DNA from: Paenibacillus periandrae
GTDB lineage: Bacteria > Bacillota > Bacilli > Paenibacillales > NBRC-103111
Assembly: GCF_022458865.1 (NCBI RefSeq)
Contig: NZ_JAJNMU010000028.1
Coordinates: 1 to 64,000 of the forward strand
Reading direction: 5' to 3'
Length of the DNA: 64,000 bases
A program made the position numbers and the translations under genes. The notes beneath the pieces were generated by a model. That model did not search any database and was not told where the DNA came from. It saw only the letters and a list, made by a program, of their open reading frames with translations. This document shows positions 45,320 through 55,288 of the stretch, in pieces. Within the stretch, counting starts at the first letter, position 1; every line of letters starts with the position of its first letter.

Positions 45320-46681
45320 TCACTCAAATCCAGGAAGCCGCTTGGCTTTACCATCCTTCTTATAATTGGCATCAAATTCCTTGATAGCCGCATCAACACT
45401 GCCATTAATAAAGAAGGTTTGAAGCGTTTTTTGGAAATCAGCGAAGGTAGGTGTCAGACGGTTCTGAACATTCACCTTCGATTTGCCGGCAGCAATCAGA
45501 TCGTTAACCGTTTGCTGAACCGGATACAACTCGCTTTTGGCACCTTTAAAAATAGGAATACCAGGGGCTGTCTGGTAATAGAGGTTCACCATGTCAGGTG
45601 AAATCATAAATTTGATTAGTTCTGCAGCTTCCTTGGCATTTTTGGCTTTGGTCGGTATCATCAGCTGGTTGGGAGGTGTGATTAACGCAGTACCTGCATC
45701 CTTAGCCGATGGGAATGGGAAGAACCCGATTTTATCCGTGACGAAGGGCTTGCCGAACTTCTTTTCCAGCTGCGGGATGATGCCGTCCAGCATAAAAGCC
45801 ATCCCTACCTTGCCGTCACCCATTCCATTTTGCAGCTCATCATAAGTTCCAGCCAGTACGTTGTCCTGATACAGACCCAAATCCTTCAATTCCTTTTGCT
45901 TGGCGAACAAGTCTTTCAGCTCAGGTATATCGGCAAGATTCAGTTCGTTCTTCTCCAGCTTCTGTACACCTGCATCGCCAATAACAGGGTCTACGTTGGA
46001 CACCCAACCGGTAAAGTAAAAGATTTGTGGCGGCCATCCGTCCTTCACACCCTCATAGAAAGGAGTAATTCCGGCGCCTTTAATTTTCTTCGCTATGTCG
46101 ATCAAATCGGCGTAGTTTTTAGGTGCTTCAACCCCTACTTTTTTGAACACATCTTTATTGTAATAAATGCCCATCATTCCCGTGGCACCGAAGGGAACGC
46201 CGTAAATCTTTTTGTCAGGAGTCGTTTGAAATTCTTTCATTGAAGGAATAATCCGGTCCCATATATCAGCACTGCCTGACCACTCCTGCAGTGTTTCCTC
46301 CGCTCTCAATTTAACATTCTGCTTCGTACCCGGCTGCATCAGGAACAGATCGGGAAAATCACCTGTGGAAAATCGCGTTTTCATCATGTTATCAAATTCG
46401 CCGCCTGGCAGCGCTTGCAGTTCGACTTTGTTGCCGGTTTGCTTGGTGTAGGCTTCAAAAATTTTGTTAAAGGGTGCAGCATCGACCGTGTTGGCGATAA
46501 CGAATGTCAGGGTAACGGGATCTTTTTTCTTCGCTGGCTCTGTAGCCGCAGGTGCCGCTCCTGTATCCGCTTTCTTATTGTCGACCGCTGGGGCTGCGAT
46601 ATTACTTGACCCACATCCGGCCAAAGCCGCTGCCGTCATACAGAACGCCAACAATGAAACCACCGTTTTCTTCTTGTTCAT
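45320..46681 (-). CDS. Sugar ABC transporter solute-binding lipoprotein (CUT1)
   Basis: A 453-residue lipoprotein with a lysine-rich start, hydrophobic core and lipobox ALAGC near residue 22, then an Ala/Pro/Lys linker. The mature part is a family-1 extracellular binding protein (PDLFLMQPGT near 110, KKIYGVPFGATGMMGIYYNK near 157, GKVGMAFMLDG near 275). It delivers an oligosaccharide to the MalF/MalG-type permeases downstream. GAGGAGG lies 10 bases before ATG. A cre-like box is in the 97-bp gap upstream. Confidence 0.94.
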   Translation of the reverse strand: MNKKKTVVSLLAFCMTAAALAGCGSSNIAAPAVDNKKADTGAAPAATEPAKKKDPVTLTFVIANTVDAAPFNKIFEAYTKQTGNKVELQALPGGEFDNMMKTRFSTGDFPDLFLMQPGTKQNVKLRAEETLQEWSGSADIWDRIIPSMKEFQTTPDKKIYGVPFGATGMMGIYYNKDVFKKVGVEAPKNYADLIDIAKKIKGAGITPFYEGVKDGWPPQIFYFTGWVSNVDPVIGDAGVQKLEKNELNLADIPELKDLFAKQKELKDLGLYQDNVLAGTYDELQNGMGDGKVGMAFMLDGIIPQLEKKFGKPFVTDKIGFFPFPSAKDAGTALITPPNQLMIPTKAKNAKEAAELIKFMISPDMVNLYYQTAPGIPIFKGAKSELYPVQQTVNDLIAAGKSKVNVQNRLTPTFADFQKTLQTFFINGSVDAAIKEFDANYKKDGKAKRLPGFE

Positions 46682-46722
46682 TTATTTAGACCTCCTCAAG
46701 GAATCGCTTACAACTTGATTAT

Positions 46723-46736
46723 ATGCAAACGCTTTC
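46723..46736 (+). promoter_or_regulatory. Candidate cre (CcpA) site upstream of the cluster 3 binding protein gene
   Basis: The plus strand reads TGCAAACGCTTTCC, 13 of 14 positions of the cre consensus. It lies 42-55 bases before the binding protein start codon, between it and the sensor kinase gene. Confidence 0.55.
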
Positions 46737-46778
46737 CAAAGCCATATCCATGATTTCGACCATTAATGTTGAATATTC

Positions 46779-48614
46779 TTACTGTGGTTTGGTAAGTGAG
46801 TTTTCCGCTGACAGCTTCAGTGTCACCGTGGTTCCTTGTCCAGCTTGGCTATCGATTTGGAACTCAAATTGGTCACCCAGCCTGATCGCATAACGTGCGT
46901 ACACATTCCTGAGCCCAATCCCACCCTCGGATGCGGCGACCGGAAGATGCTCCATATAGAAAGGTTCGCCCAATCTGGCATGGATTTCTTGTAAACGCTC
47001 CGCACTCATCCCTACGCCATCGTCGCTAATCGTCAGCAGCATATGGTTATCCTCTTTGCGGGCAGTGATCCGGATCGTGCTTTTGCCAAGCTTTTGCTCC
47101 ACTCCATAAAAGACGGCGTTTTCCACCAGAGGCTGCAGCGTCATTTTGAGAATAGCAAACGTATACAGCTCCTCTTCAATGTCCAGCTCGTAGGCTAGCT
47201 TATCCTCGAACCGCGTCCGCTGAATGTTCATATAAGCATCAATTTGCTCCAGCTCATCACGGAGTGTCACAACCTCATCCTTGCTCTTGGTGTTATACCG
47301 AAACATATCGGCAAGTGATTGTGCCATGTCCCCAATATCCTCAACCTTGTAATAATCAGCCATCGCTTTGATACTATCCAGCGTATTGTACAGAAAATGC
47401 GGGTTGATCTGTGAGTACAGCATCGCCAGCTCCACCTGCTGCAGCTTGATCTGGTAAACATATTTGGATTCAATCAACGTCTGCAGCTCATCCTGCATAT
47501 CATTGAAATTCGTTGCAATTCGCCCGATTTCATCACTTCTTCTTACATGAACACGAACTGAAAAATCGCCTCTTTTGACCCGATTCACGGTTTTGTATAA
47601 GTCCAGAATCGGATTGGTAATGCTTCTTCCAAACAATAAAGAAATACATAAGGTTACGACAAACGCAATCAGTGCGGTAACCAGAGTCGTCGTTTTGATT
47701 TGATCCAATGGCCCGAATATTTCTTTCTTCGGCGTGACCAGCACGACTTTCCAATTGGAATACTCGGAACGTGTGTAAGCAACAAGCCTTTCGTCTTGAC
47801 CGCTTCCGTACCAGAACTTGCCGCTTTCACTATTAATAAGAGACAGCATACCTGGCTCTGAGGCTGTATCCGGACGCTCAGAGGAACCGTAAACCTGTTG
47901 ATTATGCTCATTCAGAATGATGATGCGGCTGCTCGCGGACAGGTTATCGTTCTGGCCAATACTGCGAAATAATTCATCATTGTATTCCGCACGCACGATA
48001 ATAAAATTGACCGGATTCGAGAAGTCTCGAATCAGCAGCGAGGAAGAATAAGCAGCTTCCCCTGTTTCTGCAGGTGTGCTGGTGAGTGGACCGTTAAAGT
48101 GAACACGTCCGTCCTTGGCAACCGTTTGGCGAAACCAATCGGCATTTTGTACATCCTTGGCAGCGACCGCTTTGTAAGCATCTGATGCATTAAGAAGCTC
48201 ACCACTGCTGTAATAAATTTGAAACCGCTTAAAATCGCGGATCGGGGTAATGTTGAAGCTCTTGAGAAACAGGTCGCCGATTTTTTGTCGAAACAGAAAT
48301 TGGGCCTGTTCGTCCATCGTCGCGTAAGCGTTGATTCCATCAATATATTCCTGATTGTAGTAAGGAGCGAGCAGCAGGTTTCTTTTATTCTGAAAATCGT
48401 TATCCATATTTTTCTCGATTTGCCTGACAATCTGAAAGCTTGCTGACTCCACACGCTCCAGCATCGATTGATAAGAGACGTAGAAGGAAACGGTTCCGAC
48501 CAAAGTAATTCCGAGCAATATGACGACAAAGTAGCTTAAGTGCAGCGTCACCCGAATACTCGTAAATAAGGAACGAGCTGCTCCCAGGATTCCTTTTGAT
48601 AGATGAAAGCGCAT
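46779..48614 (-). CDS. Sensor histidine kinase, YesM type
   Basis: A 611-residue membrane kinase. A membrane helix near residues 25-47 (LSYFVVILLGITLVGTVSFYV) leads to a Cache-like sensor domain, a second helix near 295 (TTLVTALIAFVVTLCISLL) and a HAMP linker. The kinase core follows: SQINPHFLYNTLDSI with the phospho-accepting H, VENAVFYG and SDDGVGMS in the ATPase domain. I chose ATG 48614, where GGGAGGAG stands 6 bases upstream; an earlier ATG at 48647 lacks one. Partner of the regulator at 41703; transcribed upstream of the transporter genes. Confidence 0.92.
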   Translation of the reverse strand: MRFHLSKGILGAARSLFTSIRVTLHLSYFVVILLGITLVGTVSFYVSYQSMLERVESASFQIVRQIEKNMDNDFQNKRNLLLAPYYNQEYIDGINAYATMDEQAQFLFRQKIGDLFLKSFNITPIRDFKRFQIYYSSGELLNASDAYKAVAAKDVQNADWFRQTVAKDGRVHFNGPLTSTPAETGEAAYSSSLLIRDFSNPVNFIIVRAEYNDELFRSIGQNDNLSASSRIIILNEHNQQVYGSSERPDTASEPGMLSLINSESGKFWYGSGQDERLVAYTRSEYSNWKVVLVTPKKEIFGPLDQIKTTTLVTALIAFVVTLCISLLFGRSITNPILDLYKTVNRVKRGDFSVRVHVRRSDEIGRIATNFNDMQDELQTLIESKYVYQIKLQQVELAMLYSQINPHFLYNTLDSIKAMADYYKVEDIGDMAQSLADMFRYNTKSKDEVVTLRDELEQIDAYMNIQRTRFEDKLAYELDIEEELYTFAILKMTLQPLVENAVFYGVEQKLGKSTIRITARKEDNHMLLTISDDGVGMSAERLQEIHARLGEPFYMEHLPVAASEGGIGLRNVYARYAIRLGDQFEFQIDSQAGQGTTVTLKLSAENSLTKPQ

Positions 48615-48842
48615 GGTGTCTCCTCCCAAATGGGGATATAGGTGCATGTAATTGGTGGTGCTGAACAGTCCTGATGCTGCTCATAAACAACTACAGACAG
48701 TGAAGGAAGCCAGCATAAGCGCTGCCGCTCTGCTGCTTCGATCCTGTCTGCTTTTTTACGGATAGGAGTAGACTAAACACTACTCACCATGTCCGTACCG
48801 CTATACTAACGATATAACGCCACTTGATTTCTGTAAACTGTT

Positions 48843-51536
48843 TTATGCAGGAAACCCTTCACTTTCGAATACATAAACACCTGAGCCGATTCGGAATCGG
48901 GAGACACCATCTGCTTCACCCAGAGGGTAGCAGCCATTTACAACATACGTACCTATGCTGTCAGTTTGAATCTCAACTCCATCGACCTGTACGCCGCTTC
49001 CCGGTACATATACGGTGGCAGTTGCATTGGCTGGCACCTTGACCTGCAAACGGAATATCCCACGGTCGGATACGCTCCATTCCACAGAAATCGTACCGTA
49101 TAACGAATCATAATCTGCTTGAACCCAAGTCAAGCTCCCTCCTGGCTGCGGCCGGATAACAGCATGCTGGAACCCGGGGTGTTCGGCATCCGTTTCGATA
49201 CCAGCCATATAGCGGTACATCCATTCCCCTATCGATCCAAGCGAATAGTGATTGAACGAGTTCATGCCCGGCGTCTGAAAACCGTTCTCTTCGGTCCAGC
49301 CGTCCCAACGCTCCCAGATTGTTGTCGCTCCATGCTTGATAGAATACATCCAGGATGGAAATGCTTCTTGACTCAACAGCTTATAGGCAATATCCAATCT
49401 GCCATTGTCAGTGAGAGCCGGCAATAAATAGCCTACACCGAGAAATCCAGTCGATAATCGGTTGCCACGGCGCTCGATATCGTTCACAAGATGCTGGATT
49501 GCTTGCTGCCGCAGCTCCTCTGTCAGCAGTCCAAATTGAAGGGCCAATACGTAAACGGTCTGCGTATTCCCGTGAATCTGTCCTTCACTGTCGATAAAGG
49601 CATTGCGGAATGCCGCGGCAATCTGCTCAAACAAGGAGTGGTAATGCAGCTCATCGGCTGCGTGACCGAGAACCCCGGCAATTTGCGCAAGCAGCTTCGT
49701 GCTATAGGCAAAGTAAGCTGTTGCCAGCACTTCGTTCGGTGTATCCGCATCAATGGACAGCCAGTCCCCATAGTTGGCATAATCGGGCCGGACGAGATCA
49801 TTCGTATTCGCCTGCAAATACTCAACCCAGCGGACCATGGCCGCATAATGGGTCCGCAGGATTTCTGTATCCCCATACATCAAATATAGCGTCCAGGGAA
49901 TAATAACCCCCGCATCCCCCCAGCCCGCATTGTCGGGAGCAAACCAGTTTAAGCGGGTACTCCAGTTTTTATAACGAATCCAACCGGCATCTGGAGCCAC
50001 ATCGGCAAACGCTCCCGAGGGCTGCTGACTGTCAATCACATCCCACATATACTTGGTGAAAAATCGCGATACATCCATATTATAAGAGGCTGTACGGGCA
50101 AATATTTGCGCATCTCCTGTCCAACCCAAACGTTCATCTCGCTGTGGGCAATCCGTAGGCACAGAAAGAAAATTACCTCGCTGACCCCACGTAATATTGG
50201 CGTACAGCTTATTGACCATTTCATCAGAGGTTGTAAGCTTACCCGTGAGTGGTGTATCGGAATGCACGACTTTCCCAAGCACAGCATCCGGCCCCGGCTC
50301 TCCCGGATATCCAATCAGCTCCACATAACGAAAGCCTTGGAATGTAAAATGGGGCTCATAACGCTCCTCCCCTTCTCCTTTACATATATAGTGGTTCTGC
50401 TGCACGGCCTCACGTAGGTTGTCCAGATACATCGACCCGTCAGGATTAAGCATCTCCGTATGACTGAGCGTAATCTTCGTACCGCGCTCACCCTTGACTC
50501 TGAGCTCGGTCCAGCCGACCATATTTTGTCCCATATCATAAATATAGCTGCCCTGTTCCGTCTTTCTTACATCAATGGGCCTCACAATTTGTGTAATGCG
50601 AACCGGCGGCTCGACGGCGGCAACCAGCAATCCGTTATAGCCCGGGCGGATATCCAGCTCCTCCCATGCAGAATCGTTGTAGGCTGGACGATCCCAGCCA
50701 GTAAGCTCCAGACGGGCGTCATAGGTTTCACCTTTAATCATATCCGAATATTGAATCGGTCCCCTCGCTGTTTTCCAGCTTGCATCCGTGATTACACTTT
50801 CTCTGGTTCCATCCGCATAATCAATATTGACCTGCATAAGGAAAAACGGTCTTTCCCCATACACGCTTCTCCCCAAAAATCCGACATATCCCGAGTACCA
50901 GCCATCTCCAAGAATCGCACCGAAAGCATTCGCACCCTCATGAAGCTTATCGGTCAAATCAAAGGCCGATACCTGAACACGCGTATCATAATCCGTCCAG
51001 CCTGGTGCAAAGCGATCCCCTACAGCTTCTCCATTAACCCGCAATTCAAACAGTCCAAGCGCAGTTGCGTAAGCTACAGCACGTCTCACCGGTCCTTTGA
51101 CTGTAAACTCCTTACGAAAATAAGGAGATGGCTGCATATCAATATCCTCTTCTGCTTTCCGTCCAATCCAGGCTGCCTTCCATTCTCCACGTGATAAAAT
51201 GCCCATTGTCCAAAACGCGGTTTCGCTCCATGCCGAGGTACGTCCATGATTGTCCCAGACGCGTACCTTCCAGAAATATTCGCCTTCCGATTTCACCGGC
51301 TTGCCCTCGTACACAACATGAACGGATTGCTGGGACTCAACTTTACCGCTATCCCATAAATCACCTTCATGATGGTTCAGCTTTTCACGCGTACTGGCAA
51401 CCAGTATGTGGTAAGCCTTCTGACTCGTCTCACGCTCCTCCGTCTCCAGCTGCCAAAATAGTCTCGGCTTGCGCTCGTCAAGGCCTAGCGGGTTTGTCAT
51501 ATATTCCGTTTTGCAAGCAATCACACGAACTGTCAT
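48843..51536 (-). CDS. Alpha-L-rhamnosidase, GH78
   Basis: An 897-residue cytosolic glycoside hydrolase that removes terminal alpha-L-rhamnose from oligosaccharides or glycosides. N-terminal beta domains (about 1-400, including LGLFELRVNGE and DGWYSGYVGFLGRSVYG) precede the (alpha/alpha)6 barrel. Family hallmarks are DCPQRDERLGWTGDAQIF near residue 460, with the likely general acid E in RDERLG, and TTIWERWDGWTE near 720, with the likely catalytic base. A C-terminal beta domain ends the protein at normal GH78 length. It lies 26 bp after the GH2 gene, in the same operon. Confidence 0.95.
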   Translation of the reverse strand: MTVRVIACKTEYMTNPLGLDERKPRLFWQLETEERETSQKAYHILVASTREKLNHHEGDLWDSGKVESQQSVHVVYEGKPVKSEGEYFWKVRVWDNHGRTSAWSETAFWTMGILSRGEWKAAWIGRKAEEDIDMQPSPYFRKEFTVKGPVRRAVAYATALGLFELRVNGEAVGDRFAPGWTDYDTRVQVSAFDLTDKLHEGANAFGAILGDGWYSGYVGFLGRSVYGERPFFLMQVNIDYADGTRESVITDASWKTARGPIQYSDMIKGETYDARLELTGWDRPAYNDSAWEELDIRPGYNGLLVAAVEPPVRITQIVRPIDVRKTEQGSYIYDMGQNMVGWTELRVKGERGTKITLSHTEMLNPDGSMYLDNLREAVQQNHYICKGEGEERYEPHFTFQGFRYVELIGYPGEPGPDAVLGKVVHSDTPLTGKLTTSDEMVNKLYANITWGQRGNFLSVPTDCPQRDERLGWTGDAQIFARTASYNMDVSRFFTKYMWDVIDSQQPSGAFADVAPDAGWIRYKNWSTRLNWFAPDNAGWGDAGVIIPWTLYLMYGDTEILRTHYAAMVRWVEYLQANTNDLVRPDYANYGDWLSIDADTPNEVLATAYFAYSTKLLAQIAGVLGHAADELHYHSLFEQIAAAFRNAFIDSEGQIHGNTQTVYVLALQFGLLTEELRQQAIQHLVNDIERRGNRLSTGFLGVGYLLPALTDNGRLDIAYKLLSQEAFPSWMYSIKHGATTIWERWDGWTEENGFQTPGMNSFNHYSLGSIGEWMYRYMAGIETDAEHPGFQHAVIRPQPGGSLTWVQADYDSLYGTISVEWSVSDRGIFRLQVKVPANATATVYVPGSGVQVDGVEIQTDSIGTYVVNGCYPLGEADGVSRFRIGSGVYVFESEGFPA

Positions 51537-51562
51537 TGTGAAACCTCCATTCGATTTTTTGT

Positions 51563-54500
51563 CTATAAGTCTCGCTGCACGGGCCGTATACGCACTGTAA
51601 ATTTCATAGGTTTTGCTTCAATTAAATACGGTTCCAGTGTGGGAACGTAGCCACAGCTATGATTGCCTAGACCACTCTGCGCAGCATCGATTTTGATAAT
51701 CGTTTCCTCAACACGTGTCAATAAATGAACATTTTTCGTTAAGGTCATATCCTTGGTCTCATAATGATGAGCACTGAATTCGAATAACGGCAGACCGCTG
51801 AACAACAAACCGTTTCCTTCATGATTCGTTACCTTGGCATATCGCACATCGGATTTATTTCCATTCTCCTGAGGTTTAATGTAGGGTACAAACTGCTCCT
51901 GCACAGAACCGCTGTATACACCCAATTTCCCACTTTCCTTGCGATCGGCATAACATTCATGCGGACCCCTGCCGAACCAGCTCAATTGGTTAAATTCCAC
52001 TGGCATACGCAGCTCAATTCCAAATCGCGGCAGCGGCGGCAATCCTTCTCTTGGCTCGAGACTAACCTCCAGTATAAGCTCACCGCTATTTGTAAACGTA
52101 TACAATGTCTTTGACCGGAAGGCAATGGGTTCACCTCTTGCACCGATTACACCTTGTACAATAAGTCGTGCACCTTGTTCGCCGGGAGGTTCAATCGTAA
52201 GATGATGCTGCTGAATTACCAAACGATTATATCCAGCCTTGATCCATTCTTTAGCCAAATGAACATCGTTGTCAACAGGTGCTCTCCATAAATGAATAAC
52301 AGGTCCAGCGGTGAGCAGCTGCAATCCCTTAAAGCGCCATGAGGAGATGATCTCCTGCGCCTTGCTAAACGTGATTAAGGAACTGCTGTCTCCTATCCTT
52401 ATGGCGTCCAGCGTTTCCTCCAGCTTGAGCAGCGGTAAGGTTTCCTCGTGCTTACTCGGGTGCTTGATGTACCCTAAAGCGAGATCACTCCAGGCCACTT
52501 CATGCCCCTTCTGTGCCCATAGCGTATCGTTCTTTAGCTTGAAACGAACATGCAGCCAATATTCGCCTCCCTGCATCATAGCATCTGCGGGTAAAAGTAC
52601 GGGTATGTTCTCTTCTGCACCCGCAGGTGTTTGCAGTAACGGCAGCTCACCTGACGTCATGACGATACCATCACAAAGCAGCTGCCATTCACCATCAAGA
52701 TGAGACAAGTTCAAAAAGTCGTATTTATTCTTGACCTTTATTACTCGATGCTGATAAGCTCCTGAACTTGTTCCCAAATCAATTGTGTTGTTATCCTTGT
52801 CACTATCCTCTGCCATTTCAATCTTAACAGACTCGATCACCTTTTTATATTCCAATATAGCTGCCTTCAAGCTCCTGTCCGGGAACAGCAACCCATCCAG
52901 GCAAAAATGCCCGCTGTTCGGCTCATCATCAAAGTCACCACCGTAAGCGTACCAAGCTCGACCTTGCTCATCAACCTGACGAATGCCTTGATCGGCCCAC
53001 TCCCAAATCAATCCTCCAAGCAGCCTGGGATACTTATCAATAGCTTCCCAGTACTCCTGCAAATTGCCAGTCGAATTACCCATCGCATGACCAAACTCGC
53101 ACATCAAATAAGGACGTGGATCGTCTTTTTGTCCCTCTTCAACAACCATTGCCACAGACGGATACATACTGCTGACGATATCAACAACCGGGGCATCATA
53201 TGCCCGTTCATAATGAACAGGTCGGGTGGAATCCAACGCTCGAATCCATTGTGCCATCTTATCATGATTCGGACCATAACCGGATTCATTGCCAAGCGAC
53301 CACATGATGATGGACGGATAATTTTTATCCCGCTCCACCATTCGTTCGACTCGCTGCACATAGGCTGCTTCCCAATCCGGATGGGAGGATAAAAACCCTT
53401 CATTGCCTATAAAATGAAAACCATGCGTCTCCAGATCAGCCTCATCGATAACATACAGACCATAGCTGTCGCACAGCTCCAACCATTGTGTATCATTGGG
53501 ATAATGAGACAGACGTACTGCATTAATATGATGCTGCTTCATGATAGTAATGTCCCGCTTCATCGATTCCAGCGTTGTCACATACCCCAAATCAGGATCA
53601 AACTCATTACGGTTAACACCCTTAATCGTGATCGGACTGCCATTAACCAGCATCTGCCCTGTATCAATCCGAATATCGCGGAAGCCTACCGAGACCCTCA
53701 ATACCTCGGAAACTGCTTGCTCTGCGTCATATAAGGTTAACAATAGTACATACAAGTTTGGTGTCTCAGCCGACCACAGAAGAGGATTTTCGATAGGCTC
53801 CACAACCTGAATGACCTGCTCCCTGCTCGGTTCTGGATCGATCAACTCCTTGCAATCATGGTCGAAAACCTGTTTTCCCTGCCCGTCCAGCAATGTCAAT
53901 CTCAGCTTGGAAGGCTTATGGCCGCTTCTACCTGACCGATTAGCAGTATCCACGCGAATATCCAATTCTGCACGGCTGTTCCCTGTCGCCAATCGAGTCT
54001 GAACACATACATCGCGAACCGATATATTGGGATACGAGAGTAAATAAACATCACGGAAAATGCCGCTCAGCCGCCACTTATCCTGGCTTTCCAGATAGCT
54101 TCCATCCGACCACTGATAGACGCGAACTGACAAGCTGTTTTCCCCAGGCTGCACATAGGAAGTAATGTCGAATTCAGCATGATAGTGACTGCCTTGACTG
54201 TAGCCTGCAAGCTGTCCATTGACCCACACATGAAACGCTGAATCCACACCTTCGAAAACCAGATGAACTCGTCTATCGTACCATGTGTCGGCTACCTTAA
54301 AGGATCGACGATAGCAGCCAACCGGATTACGGCTTGGCACATGAGGCGGGTCAATGGGAAATGGATAGGGACAGCTGCTATAATGCGGTCGTCCGTACCC
54401 ATGCAGCTGCCAGTTGGAGGGCACGGGGATAACAGGCCAATCGGCCGTACAATAGTCTCGGTCCATAAAATCCAGCGGCGCCTCAATTGGAGATTCTGCA

Positions 54501-54676
54501 TACATAAACGGCCAAGCTCCATTCAATCCCTGATAATAGGCAGACGCCGCAGAGGATTGCTCTAAAGCATGCTCCCAGCTATCATATGGGATCAAATGAG
54601 CATGAGAGGGCAGTAAGCCCCTCTCCAGTACTTGTAGATTTGCCCAATCTGGTATTTCCTTGGTTTCATTATGCAT
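51563..54676 (-). CDS. lacZ: Beta-galactosidase, GH2 (LacZ type)
   Basis: A 1037-residue enzyme that removes beta-linked galactose, with the five-domain LacZ layout. The jelly roll carries HLVFEGVDSAFHVWVNGQ. The barrel has general acid E in WSLGNESGYGPNH and nucleophile E in MCEFGHAMGNSTGN, and the C-terminal beta-galactosidase small-chain domain has GRGPHECYADRK. I chose ATG 54676, with GGAGG 9 bases upstream, over ATG 54721: the 45 bases between would place a perfect cre site in the coding region, and homologues begin near MHNETKEIPDWANL. First gene of the cluster 3 operon with GH78. Confidence 0.93.
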   Translation of the reverse strand: MHNETKEIPDWANLQVLERGLLPSHAHLIPYDSWEHALEQSSAASAYYQGLNGAWPFMYAESPIEAPLDFMDRDYCTADWPVIPVPSNWQLHGYGRPHYSSCPYPFPIDPPHVPSRNPVGCYRRSFKVADTWYDRRVHLVFEGVDSAFHVWVNGQLAGYSQGSHYHAEFDITSYVQPGENSLSVRVYQWSDGSYLESQDKWRLSGIFRDVYLLSYPNISVRDVCVQTRLATGNSRAELDIRVDTANRSGRSGHKPSKLRLTLLDGQGKQVFDHDCKELIDPEPSREQVIQVVEPIENPLLWSAETPNLYVLLLTLYDAEQAVSEVLRVSVGFRDIRIDTGQMLVNGSPITIKGVNRNEFDPDLGYVTTLESMKRDITIMKQHHINAVRLSHYPNDTQWLELCDSYGLYVIDEADLETHGFHFIGNEGFLSSHPDWEAAYVQRVERMVERDKNYPSIIMWSLGNESGYGPNHDKMAQWIRALDSTRPVHYERAYDAPVVDIVSSMYPSVAMVVEEGQKDDPRPYLMCEFGHAMGNSTGNLQEYWEAIDKYPRLLGGLIWEWADQGIRQVDEQGRAWYAYGGDFDDEPNSGHFCLDGLLFPDRSLKAAILEYKKVIESVKIEMAEDSDKDNNTIDLGTSSGAYQHRVIKVKNKYDFLNLSHLDGEWQLLCDGIVMTSGELPLLQTPAGAEENIPVLLPADAMMQGGEYWLHVRFKLKNDTLWAQKGHEVAWSDLALGYIKHPSKHEETLPLLKLEETLDAIRIGDSSSLITFSKAQEIISSWRFKGLQLLTAGPVIHLWRAPVDNDVHLAKEWIKAGYNRLVIQQHHLTIEPPGEQGARLIVQGVIGARGEPIAFRSKTLYTFTNSGELILEVSLEPREGLPPLPRFGIELRMPVEFNQLSWFGRGPHECYADRKESGKLGVYSGSVQEQFVPYIKPQENGNKSDVRYAKVTNHEGNGLLFSGLPLFEFSAHHYETKDMTLTKNVHLLTRVEETIIKIDAAQSGLGNHSCGYVPTLEPYLIEAKPMKFTVRIRPVQRDL

Positions 54677-54699
54677 CTCCGAAAGCCTCCAGCGGATTG

Positions 54700-54713
54700 T
54701 GTAATCGTTTTCA
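54700..54713 (-). promoter_or_regulatory. cre (CcpA) site upstream of beta-galactosidase
   Basis: The minus strand reads TGAAAACGATTACA, matching all 14 positions of TGNAARCGNWWWCA. It lies 24-37 bases before the chosen start codon, a good position for carbon catabolite repression of the GH2-GH78 operon. Confidence 0.75.
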
Positions 54714-54794
54714 ATAATCATAAATAAAAATCTGCTTTGAAACCATTCACAATACCGACCTCTTATGTTTGTCTTTCTGATTATGACATAACGA

Positions 54795-54819
54795 AAAAGC
54801 CGCGATTTACGCGACTTTT
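54795..54819 (-). terminator. Terminator between the ROK remnant and the GH2 operon
   Basis: On the minus strand AGTCGCG-TAAAT-CGCGGCT forms a 7-bp stem with one T-G pair, then TTTTTC. It closely resembles the hairpin at 3657-3686 in sequence. Confidence 0.75.
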
Positions 54820-55067
54820 CATGTAACGAATGATTGCAACTGCCTAACCCTTAACCGAGCCAGGGGAACATTAATTAACTCGGCAATATCACAAACATTA
54901 ATCACACCTTGATGGACAAGACCTGGAATTCCAATTCCAACAGCCTTAATCCCAGTATGTTGGGTAATGAGCAGTTCGATTACATCCTCAATGGCGCTAA
55001 CGTTGGCCACCTTCACAGCAAGGAATCCATCCTCCACGGTTTCGCCGGATAAATTCGCTATCCACAT
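54819..55067 (-). pseudogene. Fragment of a ROK-family sugar kinase/regulator gene
   Basis: An open stretch of 82 codons encodes only an inner piece of a ROK protein: KAVGIGIPGLVHQGVINVCD is the recognisable block, which in full-length proteins follows an N-terminal ATP-binding DxGGT motif. That motif is missing and an in-frame stop lies two codons upstream of the ATG. The C-terminal half with the zinc-binding motif is also missing, replaced by an unrelated tail. It is probably a decayed remnant. The 221 bp upstream (55068-55288) holds no intact gene that I could find. Confidence 0.7.
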
Positions 55068-55288
55068 ACGTTAAAGAATGTTGATCCCCTTCCGAGCTAG
55101 CGTATATGCAAGCTATGTAGGCAAAATTGGAATTGTAGGTATAGCGCCTTGCCGGCCTGCCGCCATTAGGCTATTGGTTATCTGACTGATTTCACACACC
55201 TCTTTTATACCCATTATCCATTTTTCTCTATTCATTAAGATAAAGCGGATGGCATATCCATTACTTTGCATACATAGGCAAATACACG

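Noticed and set aside
55068..55288. Possible N-terminal half of the ROK gene or a small gene in the gap
   Set aside because: All minus-strand frames examined are broken or lack family motifs; no ribosome site stands before the short open frames.
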